Positions 1-8,585 of a stretch of DNA of 49,600 nucleotides are shown piece by piece. The translations under genes and the position numbers were made by a program. The stretch lies in assembly GCA_017958365.1 (NCBI GenBank), contig JAGDCV010000063.1, positions 1 to 49,600 on the forward strand, given 5' to 3'. The notes under the pieces are model-generated. The model saw nothing but the letters and a program-made list of their open reading frames with translations. It searched no databases and was not told the origin of the DNA. Origin of the DNA: Clostridiales bacterium (GTDB lineage: Bacteria; Bacillota; Clostridia; Saccharofermentanales; Saccharofermentanaceae). The first letter of the stretch is position 1. Each line of letters opens with the position of its first letter.

Positions 1-553
1 AGTCTGCTGGATATTTACCATGGATGTTACCGATACCAGCTGCAAGGAAGTCTACACCAAGATCAGCGATAGCCTTACACTCTGCAGGATCAGCAAGTTC
101 ACCAGCTGATGTAACACCATCTTCTGTACCACCGATACCACCAACTTCGCACTCTACGGAAACACCCTTGGAATGTGCGAGCTCGATGATCTCCTTGGAC
201 TTAGCAATATTCTCCTCGATAGGGAAATGAGAACCGTCAAACATAACAGAAGAGTAACCGGCCTCGATGCAAGCCTTAGCACCCTCGTATGTACCGTGGT
301 CAAGGTGCAAAGCTACAGGTACTGTGATACCCATAGAATCGATAAGGTCGTTAACCATATCAACAACTACCTTGTATCCGCCCATGTACTTAGCAGCACT
401 CTCGGATGTCTGGATCATAACGGGAGTGTTTGTCTCCTGAACTGCCTTAAGGATGCACTGTGTCCACTCGAGGTTGTTTGTGTTGAACGCAGGAATTGCG
501 TAATGTCCCTCGTGAGCCTTGTTGATCATTTCTGTAGCAGAAACTAATGCCAT
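1..553 (-). CDS. fba: Class II fructose-1,6-bisphosphate aldolase, 5' part (gene continues past the window start)
   Basis: The reverse strand reads open from an ATG at 553 to the window edge, giving about 184 residues; the family is usually about 285-310, so the C-terminal third is missing because of the window boundary. The enzyme cleaves fructose-1,6-bisphosphate to dihydroxyacetone phosphate and glyceraldehyde-3-phosphate in glycolysis, using a divalent metal. Visible family marks are the LHLDHGT block at residues 82-88, which holds the catalytic Asp and a metal-ligand His, the SVMFDGSHF segment that follows, and a glycine-rich ECEVGGIGGTEDGV segment. The start is fixed by an AGGAGG ribosome binding site at 563-568, about 9 bases before the ATG. 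Identity is secure; the gene is incomplete here. Confidence 0.95.
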   Translation of the reverse strand, partial: MALVSATEMINKAHEGHYAIPAFNTNNLEWTQCILKAVQETNTPVMIQTSESAAKYMGGYKVVVDMVNDLIDSMGITVPVALHLDHGTYEGAKACIEAGYSSVMFDGSHFPIEENIAKSKEIIELAHSKGVSVECEVGGIGGTEDGVTSAGELADPAECKAIADLGVDFLAAGIGNIHGKYPAD

Positions 554-622
554 TTTATATTTCCTCCTAGAAAATTATTAACCTTTACTATCTTACCTTC
601 TTTTAGGTAAAAATCAACATTA

Positions 623-1294
623 TCAGTCCTTATTTTCCTCTTCCATCGCCTCATCAACGATCTTGTCGATATCATCCTCTCCGATATCGGATGCTGCGAT
701 CTTAGCCTTTGTTGAGGCTCTTCCGTCAGTATTGGGCTTGATTGCATCCTCGCTGTTTCTTGCACCGTATGCATCAGCGATGGCAAAAGTCTCTTCTCTT
801 AACTTGTAGAAGTCCTCTCTTGAAGCAAGGTCCTTAGTGGATGTCTGGTAGCATGCTTCATCAAAAACGTTATCAAGGATGAGATACTCAGTTACAGAGC
901 CGTTGTTTGTAGCATTGTCTATCATCTCCTCTGCCCTGTCAGCCTCGCCCTCTCTTGCGTCAAAAGAATCGAAAGGGATCTCGATGAGGCTGAAACGGTA
1001 GCGAAGAACGATCTTCTTCTCGTTATAGTCAACAGCAACACGATACTTCTCGATAAGGAAAGACTGTACGAAGACAAGAAGGCTGATGATGAATCCTACA
1101 CCGGCGATTCCTGCGATAACGAGCTGTTTGTTCTGCATGATAAGGAAAGCAGCTGCAGCGGCAACAAACAAAGCCATAAGGATGATCGTTACTATCCTTC
1201 TTGTCTTGACCTGCTTCTCGTTAGCAGCAAAGCAGTGTACTCCTTCCTTGGGGAGCTGAGCGATCTTCTCGCTGTTTTCAAATCCTGAAGCCAT
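623..1294 (-). CDS. Hypothetical two-helix membrane protein
   Basis: This 223-residue protein of unknown function has two hydrophobic helices at about residues 33-52 and 57-80. A soluble C-terminal half follows, and the tail is rich in Asp, Glu and Lys. The segment just after the second helix (YRVAVDYNEKKIVLRYRFS) reads like a beta-rich PH-like fold of the kind found in small bacterial membrane proteins, but this is inference from pattern only. The start is supported by AGGAGG eight bases before the ATG. It lies between valS (upstream, 27 bp away) and fba, all on the minus strand, so co-transcription with valS is plausible. No catalytic motif is seen. Confidence 0.7.
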   Translation of the reverse strand: MASGFENSEKIAQLPKEGVHCFAANEKQVKTRRIVTIILMALFVAAAAAFLIMQNKQLVIAGIAGVGFIISLLVFVQSFLIEKYRVAVDYNEKKIVLRYRFSLIEIPFDSFDAREGEADRAEEMIDNATNNGSVTEYLILDNVFDEACYQTSTKDLASREDFYKLREETFAIADAYGARNSEDAIKPNTDGRASTKAKIAASDIGEDDIDKIVDEAMEEENKD

Positions 1295-1321
1295 AATGGT
1301 TTCCTCCTGATATATATGATT

Positions 1322-3979
1322 TTATATATTCTTTAAAGTATCTATTCTCTCGGCGAGGTTCTTAGCCATCTCCTGATACTTAGAAAGCTTTTGTCTTTCA
1401 GCCTCAACGACCTGCGCAGGGGCCTTACCTACAAAGTTCTCATTGGAAAGCTTGCCCTCAAGCCTCTTGAGCTCACCGTTAAGCTTTTCGCGCTCCTTGT
1501 CAAGTCTTTCAAGTTCCTTATCGATATCGATAAGGTCCTCTAACGGCATGTAGATCTCACCGCCGTCAAACAAAGCAGCTACTGCAGTGGAAGGGATTCC
1601 TTCCTTATCCTTCTTTATATCCATGGAACCTACGGCTGCAAGTCTCTCAAGGAAAGGAAGTCCGTTAGTAAACATGGATGCAACGTCGTCAGACGGCGTA
1701 ACGAGGATGATGTGAGCCTTACGTGAAGGAGCAACATTCATCTCAGCCCTTATATTACGCATTGATCTGATCGCAGCCATCAAAGTGGACATCATCTTCT
1801 CATCATCAGGATAAGAAGCGATCTTATCCGTTGAAGGCCAGTCAGAGATCATGATCGAATCAGCAGCCGAGTCGATAACGAGATTTCTGTATACCTCTTC
1901 TGTTACGAACGGCATAAACGGATGCAGAAGCTGCATGCATGTGCCGAGCACGTTATTCAAAAGATACAAAGCCTCAAGTCTGGTCGGACACTCCTCGTCA
2001 AACAGACGGCTCTTGGCGATCTCGATGTACCAGTCACAGTAAGAATCCCAGACAAAGTCTACGATCTTCTGCAAAGCTACGCCGTAATCGTAATTATCAA
2101 AGTTTACCGTAACCTCGGATACGAGCCTGTTAAGACCTGTCAGTATCCACTTATCCTCAAGAGTGTACTTTGAAGGATCGACATTCTCATAGGAAAGATC
2201 ATCAGGACAGTTCATGAGAACGAATCTCATGGCGTTCCAGACCTTATTGGAGAAGTTTCTTCCAAGTTCGATCTTATCTTCCTGGAATCTCTGGTCATTA
2301 CCGGGAGCATTACCTGTAACAAGTGCAAATCTCAAGGCATCCGCACCGTACTTCTCGATGATCTCGAGAGGATCGATACCGTTGCCTAAGGACTTACTCA
2401 TCTTTCTTCCCTGTGCGTCTCTTACAAGACCGTGGATAAGAACATCCTTGAAAGGAACATCATCCATGTGTGCAAGACCTGCAACCATCATTCTGGATAC
2501 CCAGAATGTGATGATGTCATATCCCGTTACGAGAGTATCGGTCGGATAGAATCTTGAAAGGTCATCCGTCTTCTCGGGCCAGCCCAATGTGGAGAAAGGC
2601 CACAAAGCGGATGAGAACCATGTATCGAGAGTATCCGGATCCTGACGCATGGGCTTGCCGCACTTAGGGCAGACTGCACTCTCATCCTTGGTAACTACTA
2701 TCTCACCGCAGTCGTCGCAGTAGAATGCCGGGATCCTGTGTCCCCACCAAAGCTGTCTTGAGATACACCAGTCACGGATATCATTCATCCAGTTGAAGTA
2801 ATTCTTCTCGAATCTTTGAGGAACGAATCTTGTCTTACCTGTCTCAACAGCTTCGATGGCAGGCTTTGCAAGCTCTTCCATCTTAACGAACCACTGCAAA
2901 GATACGCGGGGCTCGATGGTCGTGCCGCAACGGTAGCATGTACCTACGTTGTGGTTATGATCCTCAGTTCTTAATAGGAAACCGCCTTCCTCAAGATCCT
3001 TAACGATGGCCTTACGAGCTTCGTAACGGTCCATTCCGGCATAAGCGGGATAATCCTCTGTTACCTTCGCATCTTCGGTAAGAACAGTGATGACCTCAAG
3101 GTTATGACGGCGTCCTACTTCAAAGTCGTTAGGGTCATGTGCAGGCGTGATCTTAACCGCACCGGTACCAAACTCGATATCAACGTAATCGTCTGCGATA
3201 ACGGGGATCTTTCTTCCAACGAGCGGCAGAACAAGCATCTTGCCGATAACATCCTTGTAGCGCTCATCCTTGGGATTTACTGCAACTGCTGTATCACCAA
3301 GCAAAGTCTCAGGTCTTGTCGTTGCAAGTTCGATATATCCGGTACCGTCTTCAAAAGGGTACTTTAAGTGCCAGAAGTGGCCTGCCTGATCTTCATACTC
3401 GACCTCCGCATTGGAGATGGATGTAAGGCAATGGGGACACCAGTTGATAATCCTCTCGCCTCTGTATATATAACCCTTGTTATAGTACTTAACGAATACT
3501 TCCTTAACGGCCTCCGAGCATCCCTCATCCATGGTGAAACGCTCGTGATCCCAGTCACAGGAGGAACCGATCTTCTTAAGCTGCTCAACGATCCTTCCGC
3601 CGTACTTCTTCTTCCAGTCCCAAGCACGCTCGAGGAATCCGTCTCTTCCCAGATCTTCCTTGAAGATTCCTTCGGATCTCATCTGCTCAACGATCTTAGC
3701 CTCTGTAGCGATCGAAGCACGGTCGGTACCCGGGACCCAAAGAGTAGCGTATCCTCTCATCCTCTTATATCTTACGAGGATATCCTGAAGAGTGTTATCG
3801 AGCGCGTGGCCCATGTGGAGCTGCCCCGTAATGTTCGGGGGCGGCATAACTATCGAGAATGTCTCCTTCTTATCGTCATCGGAAGGTTTGAAATAACCCT
3901 TGTCCTTCCACTCGTTGTAAAGCCTGGGTTCCGACTCCTTAGGATCGAAAACCTTGTTTACGGAATCAATTCGCGCCAT
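1322..3979 (-). CDS. valS: Valine-tRNA ligase
   Basis: Valyl-tRNA synthetase is a cytoplasmic class I enzyme that charges tRNA-Val and edits mischarged threonine. The 885 residues match the normal family size (about 880). The HIGH-type signature appears as HMGH at residues 55-58 in MPPPNITGQLHMGHAL, and the KMSKS signature lies near residue 525. A connective editing domain contains the TTRPETLLGDTAVAVNP block. The C-terminus is a charged heptad coiled coil (from about residue 820) of the tRNA-binding type. CxxC pairs (CPHC, CPKCG) suggest a zinc site in the insertion. The gene follows the ROK kinase by 25 bp in the same direction. No T-box leader is present in front of it. Confidence 0.98.
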   Translation of the reverse strand: MARIDSVNKVFDPKESEPRLYNEWKDKGYFKPSDDDKKETFSIVMPPPNITGQLHMGHALDNTLQDILVRYKRMRGYATLWVPGTDRASIATEAKIVEQMRSEGIFKEDLGRDGFLERAWDWKKKYGGRIVEQLKKIGSSCDWDHERFTMDEGCSEAVKEVFVKYYNKGYIYRGERIINWCPHCLTSISNAEVEYEDQAGHFWHLKYPFEDGTGYIELATTRPETLLGDTAVAVNPKDERYKDVIGKMLVLPLVGRKIPVIADDYVDIEFGTGAVKITPAHDPNDFEVGRRHNLEVITVLTEDAKVTEDYPAYAGMDRYEARKAIVKDLEEGGFLLRTEDHNHNVGTCYRCGTTIEPRVSLQWFVKMEELAKPAIEAVETGKTRFVPQRFEKNYFNWMNDIRDWCISRQLWWGHRIPAFYCDDCGEIVVTKDESAVCPKCGKPMRQDPDTLDTWFSSALWPFSTLGWPEKTDDLSRFYPTDTLVTGYDIITFWVSRMMVAGLAHMDDVPFKDVLIHGLVRDAQGRKMSKSLGNGIDPLEIIEKYGADALRFALVTGNAPGNDQRFQEDKIELGRNFSNKVWNAMRFVLMNCPDDLSYENVDPSKYTLEDKWILTGLNRLVSEVTVNFDNYDYGVALQKIVDFVWDSYCDWYIEIAKSRLFDEECPTRLEALYLLNNVLGTCMQLLHPFMPFVTEEVYRNLVIDSAADSIMISDWPSTDKIASYPDDEKMMSTLMAAIRSMRNIRAEMNVAPSRKAHIILVTPSDDVASMFTNGLPFLERLAAVGSMDIKKDKEGIPSTAVAALFDGGEIYMPLEDLIDIDKELERLDKEREKLNGELKRLEGKLSNENFVGKAPAQVVEAERQKLSKYQEMAKNLAERIDTLKNI

Positions 3980-4004
3980 TTTCCTTGTATTCTTCCTTCT
4001 TTGA

Positions 4005-4964
4005 TTATTTGTCCAAGATCATAGACAGAGCACCCCAGAGGATGGAATCATCACCCAAAGCGGCTGTCTTGAACTCAACTGTCTCTCTGATAGAAGGCAT
4101 GCAGTACTTATCTACTTCAGACACGATCCTCTCGAGGAAGTAGTCACCGCAAGCCTCGATAACACCGCCGCCGTATACGACCATCTCGGGACTGAACGTA
4201 TTTACGAGATTACCCGAAGCGATCGCAAGATAGTGGCAGGCACGGTCAACTGCTTCAACCGTTACGGGGTCCTTCGCCTTAAGGCTCTTCTTAAGAAGCT
4301 TGCTCTTGAATACACCCTCCGTGACAGCTTCAGCCATGGGAGTCTGTCTGCCTCTTGCAGCCTGACCTCTTATGTAATCGCTCATGCCCTGCTTGCTCGA
4401 GAATGCCTCAAGGCATCCTCTCTGTCCGCAGTTACAACGGGGACCTTCGGGATCCAATATCATATGACCGTACTCGGCACCCTTAAACTTGTGACCTGTG
4501 AAAAGCTTACCGTCGAGGATGAGACCTCCGCCCATTCCCGTTCCGACAAAAAGTCCTACGACGTTCTTCTTGCCCTTGGCAACGCCGTACTTATACTCAC
4601 CCAACACACCGACATTAACGTCATTTCCGATGAAGAAAGGAGCACCGAATCTCTTCTCGATGGGCTTTCTAATATCGTAATTCTTCCATGGAAGATTGGG
4701 TGAAGTCAGAACGATACCGTTTTGCTGGTCGATAACACCGGGAGCACCTGCAGCGATGGCCTTGATCTGGGAAGGCTTGATGCCGAATCCGTCAATCAAC
4801 TCGTCGACAACGGAGATGATGGTCTCCTCGACATTCTGCGTAGCATCGCCGTCTGCCTTTGTCTTCTTCTTGATCCTGTAGACAATATTCTTCTTGCTGT
4901 CAAAGATGGCACCTAAGATCTTTGTGCCTCCGATATCAAGACAGATGTTATACGTAGCAGCCAT
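4005..4964 (-). CDS. ROK-family sugar kinase, probable glucokinase
   Basis: This 319-residue ROK protein probably phosphorylates glucose or another hexose in the cytoplasm to feed glycolysis. The N-terminal phosphate-binding DIGGTKILGA motif is at residues 10-19, the GTGMGGGLILDG block lies in the middle, and the ROK zinc-binding signature CNCGQRGCLEA is intact. There is no DNA-binding helix-turn-helix ahead of the kinase domain, which favours an enzyme over a ROK repressor. AAGGAGGT sits just before the ATG and fixes the start. It lies 20 bp after clpX and 25 bp before valS, in one direction. ROK substrate range is broad, so glucokinase is the likely but not proven activity. Confidence 0.9.
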   Translation of the reverse strand: MAATYNICLDIGGTKILGAIFDSKKNIVYRIKKKTKADGDATQNVEETIISVVDELIDGFGIKPSQIKAIAAGAPGVIDQQNGIVLTSPNLPWKNYDIRKPIEKRFGAPFFIGNDVNVGVLGEYKYGVAKGKKNVVGLFVGTGMGGGLILDGKLFTGHKFKGAEYGHMILDPEGPRCNCGQRGCLEAFSSKQGMSDYIRGQAARGRQTPMAEAVTEGVFKSKLLKKSLKAKDPVTVEAVDRACHYLAIASGNLVNTFSPEMVVYGGGVIEACGDYFLERIVSEVDKYCMPSIRETVEFKTAALGDDSILWGALSMILDK

Positions 4965-4984
4965 TACAGTACCTCCTTGATAGA

Positions 4985-6313
4985 TCAGCCGACTCCGAGA
5001 CGCTTGCTTGCCGCGCCTGAAGCACTGTTATCCTTATTCTCGGTCTTCTTCTTATAAATGAGAGTAGGTTCCTTACCTTCGGTAACGCAAGCCTCATCGA
5101 TAACGCACTTGGAGACATCCTTGGAAGAAGGAATGTCATACATGACTCCCTGCATCGTCTCCTCGATGATGGCACGCAATCCTCTCGCACCGGTCTTCTG
5201 GTCGATCGCCTTATTCGCGATGGCAAGGACCGCGTCATCCGTGAATTCAAGCTCAACGTCGTCGAGCTTAAGCATCTTCTTATACTGCTTGACAAGAGCA
5301 TTCTTAGGCTGTGTAAGAACTCTGACGAGATCCTCTGCAAGAAGCTTGTTAAGGGCAACCGTAACAGGGATTCTTCCGATGAACTCGGGAATGAGACCGT
5401 ACTTCATGAGATCCATGGGCTGAACCTTATTGAAGTAAGCACCGCTGTGCTTCTCCTCGTTAGATCTTACTGTCGCACCGAAGCCGTACTGCTTCTCGGC
5501 AACTCTCTGAGCGATGATATCCTCAAGACCGTCGAAAGCACCGCCGCAGATAAACAGGATATTCGTCGTATCGATGGTAAGGCACTCTTCGTTAGGATGC
5601 TTTCTTCCGCCCTTGGGAGGCACGGATGCCACAGTTCCTTCGAGGATCTTAAGCAATGCCTGCTGAACGCCCTCGCCGCTGACGTCTCTTGTGATGGAAA
5701 CATTCTCGGATTTCTTGGTGATCTTATCGATCTCATCGATGTAGATGATACCCATCTGGGCACGCTCGATATCGTAATCTGCTGCCATGATGAGCTTCAA
5801 AAGTATATTCTCAACGTCCTCGCCTACATAACCTGCCTCAGTGAGGGATGTTGCATCTGCAACTGCGAAAGGAACATCGAGGATCCTTGCAAGTGTCTGT
5901 GCAAGAAGTGTCTTACCGGAACCCGTGGGACCTAACAGGAGAATGTTACTCTTCGAGATCTCCGTATCGTCCTCGGGCATGTCCGTATAGACTCTCTTGT
6001 AGTGATTATAAACAGCAACGGAAAGTGCAACCTTTGCATCGTCCTGTCCGATAACATACTGGTCGAGCTTATCCTTGATGTCGTGAGGCGTAGTAAGCTT
6101 CTTCGGCATCGTAGAACTTAATCTCTTCTTCTTTCTGACTTTCTCTTCCTCGGAAATTATTCCGTAAGCTGTTCTGATACAGTCAATACAGATATAACAG
6201 TTAACTCCGGAGAACAATCTGGGTACATCGTACTCGGACTTACCACAAAAAGAACAACTGAGTATTTCCCCGTTATTCCCGTTATCACCGCCGTTGTATC
6301 TCATGTTTGCCAT
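4985..6313 (-). CDS. clpX: ATP-dependent Clp protease ATPase subunit ClpX
   Basis: ClpX is an AAA+ unfoldase that recognises substrates and feeds them to the ClpP peptidase. I set the start at 6313 (442 residues) because AAAGGAG lies 7 bases before this ATG; an ATG 21 bp upstream would place that site inside the gene. The N-terminal zinc domain has cysteines at residues 20, 23, 42 and 45. Walker A GPTGSGKT is at 128-135, the GYVG pore loop at 161-164, Walker B with IDEID near 192-196, and the RKH loop near 237-239. The ClpP-docking tripeptide, usually IGF, reads YGF near 276-278. It follows trigger factor after a terminator, but clpP, usually between them in Firmicutes, is absent. Confidence 0.97.
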   Translation of the reverse strand: MANMRYNGGDNGNNGEILSCSFCGKSEYDVPRLFSGVNCYICIDCIRTAYGIISEEEKVRKKKRLSSTMPKKLTTPHDIKDKLDQYVIGQDDAKVALSVAVYNHYKRVYTDMPEDDTEISKSNILLLGPTGSGKTLLAQTLARILDVPFAVADATSLTEAGYVGEDVENILLKLIMAADYDIERAQMGIIYIDEIDKITKKSENVSITRDVSGEGVQQALLKILEGTVASVPPKGGRKHPNEECLTIDTTNILFICGGAFDGLEDIIAQRVAEKQYGFGATVRSNEEKHSGAYFNKVQPMDLMKYGLIPEFIGRIPVTVALNKLLAEDLVRVLTQPKNALVKQYKKMLKLDDVELEFTDDAVLAIANKAIDQKTGARGLRAIIEETMQGVMYDIPSSKDVSKCVIDEACVTEGKEPTLIYKKKTENKDNSASGAASKRLGVG

Positions 6314-6380
6314 CGACAAGCTCCTTTGAAACATATTTGTTCAAACAATTAAGTTTATCACATTAAATTATAATATAAAA

Positions 6381-6414
6381 TAAAAACGCCGTCGCTTCGT
6401 TACGAAACAACGGC
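6381..6414 (-). terminator. Intrinsic terminator after trigger factor
   Basis: On the minus strand a 12-bp stem (6403-6414 with 6388-6399) closes a UAA loop and is followed by GUUUUUA. Two positions pair only as G-U on the minus strand and would be C/A mismatches on the plus strand, so the terminator is specific for transcription leaving tig. It separates tig from clpX. Confidence 0.85.
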
Positions 6415-6443
6415 ATTTTTTTGACTTTTTGATAAGACCGGGA

Positions 6444-7763
6444 TTATTCCTCTGTCTTCTCCTCGTCCTTGGGCTCTTCCTTAGGCTCTGTCTTAACAGC
6501 CTTGTCAGCAAGATACTCAACAGTCTTTCTGTTGATGATGGTCTCCTTTATGTAAGGATTATCCTCGCCGAATGCCTGCTTAAGGTTATCAACCTCTGTG
6601 TTGTAAGCCTTAGCCATATCCTCGAGTTCCTTCTGGTACTCTTCCTCTGTAGCCTCGATCTTGAGTTCCTTGGCAACGGCTTCGATAACGAGATTGCTCT
6701 TAACTCTTACGAGAGCCATGGGCTTAAGACCGTTCTTGAAGTCTTCCATGCTCTGGCCTGTGTACTGGAGGTACATCTCAAGGCCGATTCCCTGCTGGCT
6801 CATTCTTGCAGCCTGCTCGTCAGCCATGCCCTCGACCTCATTCTCGATCATTGCATCGGGGATCTCAACCTCGGCATTATCTGCAACAACACCTACTACG
6901 GCATTGATGAAAGCATTCTTAGCCTCGTTCTTAGCTGCCTCTTCCTGGTTCTTTCTGATATCAGCCTTGAGCTCATCAAGTGTATCGAACTCGGAAACAT
7001 CCTTTACGAACTCATCATCAAGTTCAGGGATCTTCTCTTCCTTGATGTTGTGGATCTTTACATTGAATGTCGTAGCCTGGCCCTTGAGTTCCTCAGCGTG
7101 GTAATCCTCAGGGAATGTAACATCGATAGTGAATTCCTCATCGATATTGTGGCCTGCAACCTGCTCCTCGAAGCCGGGAATGAAGGACTTGGAACCGAGC
7201 TTCAAGCTGTAGTTCTCACCCTTGCCGCCCTCGAAAGCAACGCCATCCTTGAATCCCTCATAGTCGATAACTACTGTATCGCCTTCCTTTGCAGGACGGT
7301 CCTCAACGTTCTCGAGAGTTGAATTTCTTCTTCTCATTGCCTCGATATCGGCATTAACTGTCTCATCTGTGATCTCTCTCTCGGAATAAGGAGCCTCAAC
7401 GCCCTCATACTTACCGAGCTTAACCTCAGGCTTAACGGTTACAGTGAGAGTGTACTTCATACCGTTCTCGTCGATGGACTCAACATCGAGCTCAGGACGG
7501 GAAACAACCTGGAGTTCATTCTCCTTAACAGCTGCCTGATATGCAGGATTGACGACCTCATCGATAGCATCCTCGTAAAGAACTCCCTCACCGTAGTACT
7601 TAACTACGAGCTGATAAGGAACCTTTCCCTTACGGAATCCGGGAACCTGGAATCTCTTCTTGTTCTTATTGTAGGCTGCTACAAGAGCCTTATTGAACTC
7701 TTCTCTGTCGCACTCAAGCTTAATCGCTACCTTTGAATGCTCAAGCTTCTCAATCTCCGCCAT
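6444..7763 (-). CDS. tig: Trigger factor, ribosome-associated peptidyl-prolyl isomerase chaperone
   Basis: Trigger factor binds near the ribosome exit tunnel and assists folding of nascent chains. The start at 7763 (439 residues) is chosen because AAGGAG lies about 7 bases before this ATG; an ATG 30 bp upstream has no such site. The ribosome-docking signature GFRKGKVP is at residues 42-49. An FKBP-like isomerase domain lies at roughly 155-245 (GDTVVIDYEGF and FIPGFEEQ), and the helical C-terminal chaperone arms fill the rest. The C-terminus ends in a Glu/Lys/Asp-rich tail of about 20 residues. It has its own promoter and terminator and is followed by clpX. Confidence 0.97.
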   Translation of the reverse strand: MAEIEKLEHSKVAIKLECDREEFNKALVAAYNKNKKRFQVPGFRKGKVPYQLVVKYYGEGVLYEDAIDEVVNPAYQAAVKENELQVVSRPELDVESIDENGMKYTLTVTVKPEVKLGKYEGVEAPYSEREITDETVNADIEAMRRRNSTLENVEDRPAKEGDTVVIDYEGFKDGVAFEGGKGENYSLKLGSKSFIPGFEEQVAGHNIDEEFTIDVTFPEDYHAEELKGQATTFNVKIHNIKEEKIPELDDEFVKDVSEFDTLDELKADIRKNQEEAAKNEAKNAFINAVVGVVADNAEVEIPDAMIENEVEGMADEQAARMSQQGIGLEMYLQYTGQSMEDFKNGLKPMALVRVKSNLVIEAVAKELKIEATEEEYQKELEDMAKAYNTEVDNLKQAFGEDNPYIKETIINRKTVEYLADKAVKTEPKEEPKDEEKTEE

Positions 7764-7803
7764 ATATTTTCTCCTTAAATAATTAATAAGCAATCGACAT
7801 AGG

Positions 7804-7833
7804 ATTCTATCACAGCAATTATCTTAATTGCAA
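7804..7833 (-). promoter_or_regulatory. Probable promoter of tig with a palindrome over the -35 region
   Basis: The minus strand shows TTGCAA (7828-7833), an 18-bp spacer and TAGAAT (7804-7809), ending about 40 bp before the tig start. A perfect 6-bp inverted repeat GCAATT-N5-AATTGC at 7815-7831 overlaps the -35 box and could be an operator. Confidence 0.55.
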
Positions 7834-7836
7834 TAA

Positions 7837-8361
7837 TCAAAGTACCGTGATCTGTACACCCTTCATGATGTCGTATGTTTCCTGATCAAGCTTCTTATCG
7901 AATGAATCCGTAAGAGCACTGTCTACGATTATCTGAGTTTCCGGTGCCGCCGCCTTGGCAATAACGGCATTGGATATCACGCAAATGTTGGATACAAGAC
8001 CGCAAAGCTCGATGGAATCGTACTTATCGGCATTGCTGTTGATGTAATTACCAAGCTTTAGAGAACCGAATGTGGGCTTCTCGAAGCAAAGGCAATCAGT
8101 CAGGATATCCTTCAAAGCAGGTACGAGAGCATGTCCCTCGCTTCCCTTGATACAGTGCGGAACAGGAAGATTTCTGCCTTCCTGAGTATCAGGATAGTTC
8201 TCAAAATGCGTGTCCAGAGTGTAAACCACCTCGTCTCCCGCATCCTTATACTCCTGAATCCTCTTAGCGATCCCTTCGATGATACCGTCGGCACCTTCAA
8301 AGCCAAGGGCGCCGTCAACGAAGTCATTCTGCATGTCTACAACAACTAGAAGTCTACCCAT
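7837..8361 (-). CDS. Isochorismatase-family cysteine hydrolase, nicotinamidase-like
   Basis: This 174-residue cytoplasmic hydrolase of the isochorismatase fold probably converts nicotinamide to nicotinate in NAD salvage. The N-terminal VVVDMQNDFVDG carries the catalytic Asp, the LCGLVSNICVISNAV block carries the nucleophilic Cys, and PHCIKGSEGHAL resembles the conserved HCxxGTxG region of PncA enzymes. A DTH segment may supply metal ligands. The start at 8361 follows AGAGGTG by five bases; a longer reading frame to 8415 would run through a terminator, so I reject it. The gene lies directly downstream of tRNA-Arg(ACG) and its terminator. Another amide or carbamoyl substrate within the family cannot be excluded. 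Confidence 0.85.
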   Translation of the reverse strand: MGRLLVVVDMQNDFVDGALGFEGADGIIEGIAKRIQEYKDAGDEVVYTLDTHFENYPDTQEGRNLPVPHCIKGSEGHALVPALKDILTDCLCFEKPTFGSLKLGNYINSNADKYDSIELCGLVSNICVISNAVIAKAAAPETQIIVDSALTDSFDKKLDQETYDIMKGVQITVL

Positions 8362-8381
8362 GATCACACCTCTTTCAGATA

Positions 8382-8412
8382 ATAAAAACGGCCACCGCGT
8401 ACGAGGTAGCCG
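8382..8412 (-). terminator. Intrinsic terminator of tRNA-Arg(ACG)
   Basis: An 8-bp stem (8405-8412 with 8389-8396) is followed on the minus strand by UUUUUAUU. It lies 6 bases after the tRNA CCA end and in front of the nicotinamidase-like gene. Confidence 0.88.
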
Positions 8413-8417
8413 CATTG

Positions 8418-8494
8418 TGGCGCGCCCGACAGGAGTCGAACCCGTAACCTTCTGATCCGTAGTCAGACACTCTATCCAGTTGAGCTACGAGCGC
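8418..8494 (-). tRNA. tRNA-Arg (anticodon ACG), CCA encoded
   Basis: A full cloverleaf is readable: acceptor GCGCTCG pairs with CGGGCGC, the anticodon stem TCTGA/TCAGA encloses loop CTACGGA (anticodon ACG), and GGTTCGACTCC forms the T arm. The discriminator is G and CCA is encoded. Position 34 is expected to become inosine, reading CGU, CGC and CGA. It has its own promoter and terminator. Confidence 0.97.
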
Positions 8495-8508
8495 GTAAAA
8501 GCGAATAG

Positions 8509-8537
8509 ATATTATTACAGGACAAGTTGAATGTCAA
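8509..8537 (-). promoter_or_regulatory. Promoter of tRNA-Arg(ACG)
   Basis: Consensus TTGACA (8532-8537), a 17-bp spacer and TAATAT (8509-8514) lie 15 bp before the tRNA. Its -35 box shares one base with the -35 box of the divergent phosphatase promoter. Confidence 0.85.
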
Positions 8538-8556
8538 CCACGATATGTTGTACAAT
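8527..8556 (+). promoter_or_regulatory. Probable promoter of the phosphatase gene
   Basis: TTGAAT (8527-8532), an 18-bp spacer and TACAAT (8551-8556) lie 29 bp before the start codon. It is arranged back to back with the tRNA-Arg promoter. Confidence 0.6.
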
Positions 8557-8585
8557 ACGCGGCGAACTTAAGGGGGATAGCCTAC

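Noticed and set aside
6429..7322. Long plus-strand open frame opposite trigger factor (297 codons)
   Set aside because: It is a codon-bias shadow: the minus strand encodes a clear trigger factor, and the plus translation is a low-complexity Leu/Ser-rich string without a ribosome binding site.
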